From the NCBI GenBank assembly GCA_947475895.1, contig CANJMF010000026.1, positions 1 through 35,564 on the forward strand: a DNA stretch of 35,564 nt, given 5' to 3'. Numbering within the stretch: the first letter of the stretch is position 1; the number at the start of each line of letters is the position of its first letter. The translations under genes were made by a program, and so were the position numbers. Below the pieces are notes generated by a model, which saw only the letters and a list, made by a program, of their open reading frames with translations, was not told where the DNA came from and made no database searches. Source of the stretch: Fidelibacterota bacterium. GTDB taxonomy: Bacteria > Pseudomonadota > Alphaproteobacteria > Rhodospirillales > Rhodospirillaceae. This document shows positions 30,936 to 35,564 of the stretch, in pieces.

Positions 30936-32505
30936 AGCTGCCTGGTGGCAGCGCGGTATTATTTATCAAATTTATCCGCGATCCTTTCAGGACTCCAACG
31001 GCGATGGCATCGGCGATTTGGCCGGCATTACTGCACGCCTCGACTATGTTGTGACGCTTGGTGTCGACGCGATTTGGATTTCGCCCATCAACCCCTCGCC
31101 CATGGCGGATTTCGGCTACGATGTCAGTGATTACACGGGCATCGATCCGATCTTCGGCGGCATGGCGGACTTCGACGCCTTGCTTGATGCTGCGCATCAG
31201 CGTGGCCTGAAGCTGATTATGGACTTTGTGCCGAATCACACGTCCGAGCAGCATCCCTGGTTTTTGGAAAGCCGGTCATCACGCGATAGCCTGAAACGCG
31301 ATTGGTATATTTGGCGCGACGGCAAAGATGGAAGCCCGCCGAACAATTGGATGAGCGAATTCGGCGGGTCTGCGTGGACGTTCGATGAAGCGTCCGGCCA
31401 GTACTATTATCACGCGTATTTGCCACAGCAGCCCGATCTCAATTGGCGCAATTCCGATGTGCGCGCGGCCATGGGAAACGCGCTGCGCTTCTGGCTCGAC
31501 AAAGGTGTGGACGGTTTCCGTCTCGATACGATCCATCATTTATTCGAGGATGAAGGCCTTCGCGACAATCCGCTTAATCCAGACTTCCACGAAGGACTGC
31601 CGCCGCGCGAACAGTTTGAGCGCACGCATCAAACCGACCAACGGGAAGTACGCGATGTGCTGGGAGAATTTCGGCGCATTTGCGAATCCTATGACGACCG
31701 CGTTCTCATAGGCGAAGCGTACCTGCCGCTTGAAAAGCTGATGCGCTATTACGACGGCGTGCATTTGCCGTTTAATTTCCACCTCATCGGCGCGCCGTGG
31801 AATGCCGCCCACCTTGCCGATCTCATTTGGCGTTACGAACAGCTGCTGCCGCGTAACGGATGGCCCAATTGGGTACTGGGCAATCACGACCGCTCACGTG
31901 TGGCGAGCCGCTTCGGGATTAAGGCTGCGCCTTTAGCCGCTATGCTGCTGCTGACCTTGCGTGGCACGCCGACGCTGTACTACGGCGATGAGCTTGGGTT
32001 GGCGGACGTAAACATTCCGCCAGCGCAGGTTCAGGACCCGTGGGAGATCCGCGTGCCGGGCTTTGGCTTGGGGCGCGATCCTGTGCGCACACCGATGCCG
32101 TGGGCGTCGGAGCCCAACGGCGGCTTCACGGCGGGAAAACCGTGGCTGCCGCTGCATGACAATGTCTCAGAATTGAATGTTCAAACGTTGGACGGCAAGC
32201 CCGGCAGTCTGCTGGATTTATATCGCGATCTGATTGCGCTACGTCGGCGCGAGCCGGCGTTGAGTACGGGCGACTACGGAACCGTGGAGCATCGCGACGA
32301 TGTGCTGGTGTATGAACGTGTCCATGCCGAGCGGCGATTGTTCATTGCCCTAAATCTCGGAACCACCCTGATCTACACGCCGTTGCCTGGTCCGGGCGAG
32401 CTTTTGTTTTCGACCGTTCACGGTTGGAAGGGCAAAATCGCGGGCGATCTTTTGCGGCTACAACCGCACGAAGGGGTGATTGTGGATATCTCCGCGATTG
32501 CCTAA
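30925..32505 (+). CDS. GH13 alpha-glucosidase
   Basis: Hydrolyses alpha-glucosidic bonds in maltose-like sugars, sucrose isomers or short oligosaccharides. The 526-residue protein has the four GH13 regions: DFVPNHTS (His105), DGFRLDTIHH with the nucleophile Asp201, LIGEAY with the acid/base Glu264 and LGNHDRSR with Asp322. The QIYPRSFQDSNGDGIGD opening places it among the oligo-1,6-glucosidase/alpha-glucosidase subfamilies. No signal peptide, so it is cytosolic. The start at 30925 (MPTEAAWW) lies inside the hydrolase gene, 11 bases before its end; an in-frame ATG at 30832 would overlap it by 104 bases and is rejected. Confidence 0.94.
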   Translation: MPTEAAWWQRGIIYQIYPRSFQDSNGDGIGDLAGITARLDYVVTLGVDAIWISPINPSPMADFGYDVSDYTGIDPIFGGMADFDALLDAAHQRGLKLIMDFVPNHTSEQHPWFLESRSSRDSLKRDWYIWRDGKDGSPPNNWMSEFGGSAWTFDEASGQYYYHAYLPQQPDLNWRNSDVRAAMGNALRFWLDKGVDGFRLDTIHHLFEDEGLRDNPLNPDFHEGLPPREQFERTHQTDQREVRDVLGEFRRICESYDDRVLIGEAYLPLEKLMRYYDGVHLPFNFHLIGAPWNAAHLADLIWRYEQLLPRNGWPNWVLGNHDRSRVASRFGIKAAPLAAMLLLTLRGTPTLYYGDELGLADVNIPPAQVQDPWEIRVPGFGLGRDPVRTPMPWASEPNGGFTAGKPWLPLHDNVSELNVQTLDGKPGSLLDLYRDLIALRRREPALSTGDYGTVEHRDDVLVYERVHAERRLFIALNLGTTLIYTPLPGPGELLFSTVHGWKGKIAGDLLRLQPHEGVIVDISAIA

Positions 32506-32553
32506 CCGGTTCCTTGCGTCTCATCCGGTCTGCCGGTAGAGCTTGAAACGGCT

Positions 32554-35325
32554 ATGACCGAAACCACCACCCTTTCGCCGGTAACGCGCCGGGTCGTTTT
32601 GCCCGATGTTCCCATCGTCGTGGCTGACTGGACGTTGGCGGCCGTGCTCGATTCCAGCGGCGAAATTGCCGTGAAGCCCGTGGCCGTCACAGGCCAACGC
32701 GTCGCCAACATGAAGCCGATTGTGTGTCACGGTCCGGCGACGGCCGCGCGACTCAAGGTCGAGCGCTTTCCGGCCCACGATCTTTTGGAGTTGTTCGCCT
32801 TCGTGCGGCCCGCGACGTTTTGTTTGCCGACCGTGCAAGGATTGGCCGACGCACTGAAATTAGAAGTCCCCGCGAAACTCGACGACCGTCCGCTGACGTT
32901 GGCGTTGGCGGCGAAGACACTGCTGACGGAACTGCTGAACCTGCACGACCTCGAGGCCAAAGCGATGGCCGGAATCGCCGCTGCTATGGCGCGTGGCGGA
33001 TGGTTGTGGGGGGCGAGCGTATTGGCAGCGCTCGGCGGCGATCCGCATACGGCGAAGGGATATGGACCCGCTGCGGGCTTGCGCGTGTGGATGCATTTGC
33101 CGGAATGGCAAGACCGTGCGCCGCCCATGCCGCCCGGCAGTCAGCCGATTGCGGAAGCGGAAACCGACGCACGCCTTGTTGAGTTGCTGGGCGACACGGC
33201 CGAGCGCCGCGAAGGGCAGCGCGCCTATGCCCGCGCGGTGATGGGCGCGTTTCAGCCGCGTGAAACGCCCGATCAACCGGTGTTGGTGCTGGCGGAAGCC
33301 GGCACGGGCATCGGTAAGACGCTGGGCTACGTGGCGCCCGCGAGCGTGTGGGCGGAGAAGAACGAAGGTGCGGTGTGGATCTCGACGTTCACGCGCAATT
33401 TGCAGCGCCAGTTGGATCAGGAATTAGACCGCCTGCATCCTGACCCGGATCAAAAGAAACGACGGGTCGTGATCCGCAAAGGCCGCGAGAACTATCTGTG
33501 TCTGCTGAACTACGAAGAAGCGGTGAACCGCTTGCAGGTGCAGCCGGGCGATGCGGTGTCCCTGGGACTGCTGGCGCGGTGGGCCGGCTCCACGCGCAAC
33601 GGCGATATGGTCGGGGGCGATCTGCCGGGATGGTTGCCGGAAATTCTGGGCCGCGAGCGCACCTTGGGTTTGGCCGACCGGCGCGGCGAATGCATTTACG
33701 CGGCGTGCTCGCAGTATCAGAAGTGCTTCATCGAGCGCACGGTACGGCGCGCGCGTTACGCGGACATCGTGGTCGCGAATCATGCGCTGGTCATGGCGCA
33801 GGCAGCCCTGGGTGGTTTGGATGATGGTGTCAGGCCGACACGGTATGTGTTCGACGAAGGCCATCACATTTTCGAGGCGGCGGACTCGGCGTTTTCGGCG
33901 CAACTGAGCGGACTTGAGACCGCCGATCTGCGGCGCTGGCTACTGGGCGCTGAAGGCAACGCGACCAAAAGCCGCGCGCGGGGATTGAAGCGGCGCGCGG
34001 AAGATTTGATTGCGCTGGGCACGGAAGACAGCGGACTGAACATCGCGCTGGAGGAAGTGCTGGCGGGTGCGCGCACCTTGCCGGGGCAAGGCTGGCGCAA
34101 CCGCGTGAAGGACGGCGAGCCGCAAGGCCTTACGGAGAAATTCCTCGCGTTGGTGCGAAGCCAAGTGTTGGCGCGCACGGACTCGTCGTCGCCCTATTCA
34201 CTGGAAGCAGAAACAGCCGCACCTATCGACGGTTTGCAGGCAGCAGCCGTTACGTTGGAAGCGAACTTGGCGCGGCTGGAAAATCCGCTGCGCCAATTGG
34301 TGACGGGATTTCAACGCAAGCTGGATACGCAGGCGGCGGAGATCGAAACGAACGCGAAGATCCGCATTGAAGGCTTGATGCGGGCACTGGAGCGGCGCGG
34401 CGTGATGCAAGTGGCGGCGTGGCGCAGCATGTTGAATGCGTTGAGCACCGCGACACCGGCCGAGTTCGTGGATTGGTTCAGCATCGAGCGCGCGGGCGAT
34501 CACGATATCGACGTGGGCTTGCATCGCCATTGGCTGGACCCGACGCTGCCGTTTGCACGCGCGCTCGCGGATCATGCCCACGGCATCGCAGTCACGTCGG
34601 CGACGCTGTTGAACGGCGAGGAAGACCCAGAGACCGATTGGCAGAATGCGCAACAGCGCGTAGGCGCTTCGCACCTGACGCAGAAGGTGATGCGCACGTC
34701 GATGCCGTCACCATTCGATTATGTGAATCGCACCAAGGTCATTGTCGTCACCGACGTGCGCAAAGACGACTTGGCGCAAGTGGCGGCGGCGTACCGCGAG
34801 TTGTTCCTGGCGGCCAACGGCGGCGCGCTCGGATTGTTCACAGCCATTTCGCGTTTGCGCGAAGTGCACAGCCGCATTGCCGCGCCGCTCGATGCGGCGG
34901 GTTTGCCGTTGTATGCGCAGCATGTGGATGCCATGGACATCTCGACCTTGGTGGACATCTTCCGCGCGGAAGAGAACTCGTGTTTGCTTGGCACCGATGC
35001 GGTGCGCGAAGGCGTCGACGTGCCTGGGAGTTCTTTGCGGCTTGTGGTGTTCGACCGCGTGCCGTGGCCGCGTCCGGATATTTTGCACAAGGCGCGGCGC
35101 GCCTTCTTTGGGAAAAAAGGTTACGACGACGCCGTGACGCGGCTGCGTTTAAAGCAAGCGTTCGGGCGCTTGATCCGGCGCAATACCGACCGGGGAATCT
35201 TCGTGCTCATGGACCCCATGATGCCGTCGCGATTGAAGACGGCGTTCCCGCCGGACATCCCGTATTTGCGCATCGGCCTCAAAGACGCCGTGAGCGAAGT
35301 AAAGAGCTTTCTCGGCCAAGAATGA
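32554..35325 (+). CDS. DinG/Rad3-type ATP-dependent DNA helicase with iron-sulfur cluster
   Basis: A 923-residue superfamily 2 helicase of the Rad3/XPD-like group that unwinds DNA 5' to 3'. It has the Walker A motif AEAGTGIGKT (about 248-257), four cysteines placed for a 4Fe-4S cluster (Cys316, Cys380, Cys385, Cys391), a Walker B of DEGH type (FDEGHHIFEAADS, about 433) and the C-terminal helicase half with GLFTAISRLREVH, GTDAVREGVDVPG and a terminal QAFGRLIRR motif. The first 240 residues are an N-terminal extension typical of alphaproteobacterial homologues. It stands alone after a 48-base gap from the alpha-glucosidase gene. The start at 32554 has only a weak ribosome site. Confidence 0.93.
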   Translation: MTETTTLSPVTRRVVLPDVPIVVADWTLAAVLDSSGEIAVKPVAVTGQRVANMKPIVCHGPATAARLKVERFPAHDLLELFAFVRPATFCLPTVQGLADALKLEVPAKLDDRPLTLALAAKTLLTELLNLHDLEAKAMAGIAAAMARGGWLWGASVLAALGGDPHTAKGYGPAAGLRVWMHLPEWQDRAPPMPPGSQPIAEAETDARLVELLGDTAERREGQRAYARAVMGAFQPRETPDQPVLVLAEAGTGIGKTLGYVAPASVWAEKNEGAVWISTFTRNLQRQLDQELDRLHPDPDQKKRRVVIRKGRENYLCLLNYEEAVNRLQVQPGDAVSLGLLARWAGSTRNGDMVGGDLPGWLPEILGRERTLGLADRRGECIYAACSQYQKCFIERTVRRARYADIVVANHALVMAQAALGGLDDGVRPTRYVFDEGHHIFEAADSAFSAQLSGLETADLRRWLLGAEGNATKSRARGLKRRAEDLIALGTEDSGLNIALEEVLAGARTLPGQGWRNRVKDGEPQGLTEKFLALVRSQVLARTDSSSPYSLEAETAAPIDGLQAAAVTLEANLARLENPLRQLVTGFQRKLDTQAAEIETNAKIRIEGLMRALERRGVMQVAAWRSMLNALSTATPAEFVDWFSIERAGDHDIDVGLHRHWLDPTLPFARALADHAHGIAVTSATLLNGEEDPETDWQNAQQRVGASHLTQKVMRTSMPSPFDYVNRTKVIVVTDVRKDDLAQVAAAYRELFLAANGGALGLFTAISRLREVHSRIAAPLDAAGLPLYAQHVDAMDISTLVDIFRAEENSCLLGTDAVREGVDVPGSSLRLVVFDRVPWPRPDILHKARRAFFGKKGYDDAVTRLRLKQAFGRLIRRNTDRGIFVLMDPMMPSRLKTAFPPDIPYLRIGLKDAVSEVKSFLGQE

Positions 35326-35415
35326 CGCAGTTACAGAAACAACCCCATGGAGCGACCCCTCCTGAGGCGTTTTCGCACGCGCGATCAGTCACTTAAAAAA
35401 AGTAAAACAACCCCT

Positions 35416-35564
35416 TGAGCTGGTCCCGCTTCTTCGGACAGGTTGGCAGCGAAGTTAAGGTGTATTCCGGTTGTTGATCACGCTGCCAAAACCCTATCCA
35501 TGATGAAGCCTACTTGCTGTTGCTGCTGGGCCTGTGGAGATGTGGGCAAGGCCCTTGCCTTGTC
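35416..35564. mobile_element. Possible insertion-sequence end at the right edge
   Basis: From 35416 the sequence begins TGAGCTGGTCCCGCTTCTTC, a TG-starting, GGTCCC/GGACAG-rich pattern like IS3-family termini, and continues as non-coding DNA with a palindrome (GGCAAGG, C, CCTTGCC, near 35546-35560) running to the last bases. No transposase frame is visible. It differs from the IS end at the left edge. The assignment is from pattern memory only and should be read as tentative. Confidence 0.4.

Noticed and set aside
34419-35396. Plus-strand frame of 325 codons inside the helicase gene
   Set aside because: It lies in another frame of a strongly conserved helicase C-terminal half and is rich in Arg and Ala, as expected of a shadow frame in GC-rich DNA.
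1-35564. CRISPR array, tRNA, rRNA, prophage or toxin-antitoxin pair
   Set aside because: No regularly spaced repeats, cloverleaf, rRNA signatures, phage structural genes or paired small toxin-antitoxin frames were seen on either strand; a dedicated tRNA or repeat search could still find something I missed.

Overview
The window looks like a chromosomal segment of an alphaproteobacterium, probably outside the well-studied model genera. This rests on family content: a DUF1489 protein, a DUF1289 cysteine-cluster protein, a DUF2333 membrane protein, a class I (LysK) lysyl-tRNA synthetase, a TonB/ExbB/ExbD/ExbD/TPR cluster, and a beta-oxidation operon whose FadB has the dehydrogenase part before the hydratase part. 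Base composition is moderately GC-rich and even. Genes are densely packed and nearly all intact. I saw no rRNA, tRNA, CRISPR array or prophage.

Both edges lie in likely mobile DNA. On the left is the end of an IS3-family element with the first 28 codons of its OrfA. On the right, from about 35416, is IS-like non-coding DNA that runs off the end inside a palindrome. The window may therefore be a contig bounded by repeats.

Layout from left to right. (1) 516-2879, minus: methionine sulfoxide repair genes msrP-msrQ-msrA, where MsrA carries a Tat-type signal and a single cysteine. (2) 3051-6920, minus: energy transduction to the outer membrane, tonB-exbB-exbD-exbD-TPR, with hairpins between cistrons and a strong terminator. 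(3) 7496-9640, plus: a receiver-GGDEF protein and a membrane protein with a ruined GGDEF domain. (4) 9651-12742: small genes, a DUF1289 protein, queF, cytosolic msrB, DUF2333 and a tyrosine-rich lipoprotein. (5) 12833-17611: an EamA transporter, then on the minus strand a degenerate EAL protein, a dCache-HAMP-SpoIIE phosphatase and DUF1489. (6) 17934-27039, plus: a lipid catabolism cluster with an SCP2-like carrier, acyl-CoA ligase, thiolase, FadB, an exported intradiol-dioxygenase-like protein with altered metal ligands, acyl-CoA dehydrogenase and a methyltransferase. (7) 27036-29805, minus: lysK and a BatA-like VWA protein. (8) 29931-35325, plus: alpha/beta hydrolase, GH13 alpha-glucosidase and a DinG/Rad3-type iron-sulfur helicase.

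The most noteworthy signals are the intradiol-like protein that has lost one metal-ligand histidine and the catalytic arginine position inside a beta-oxidation operon; the one-cysteine exported MsrA next to MsrPQ; and three c-di-GMP-type proteins in one window that each depart from the canonical active site. I did not find a clear-cut, wholly new multigene defence or mobile system.
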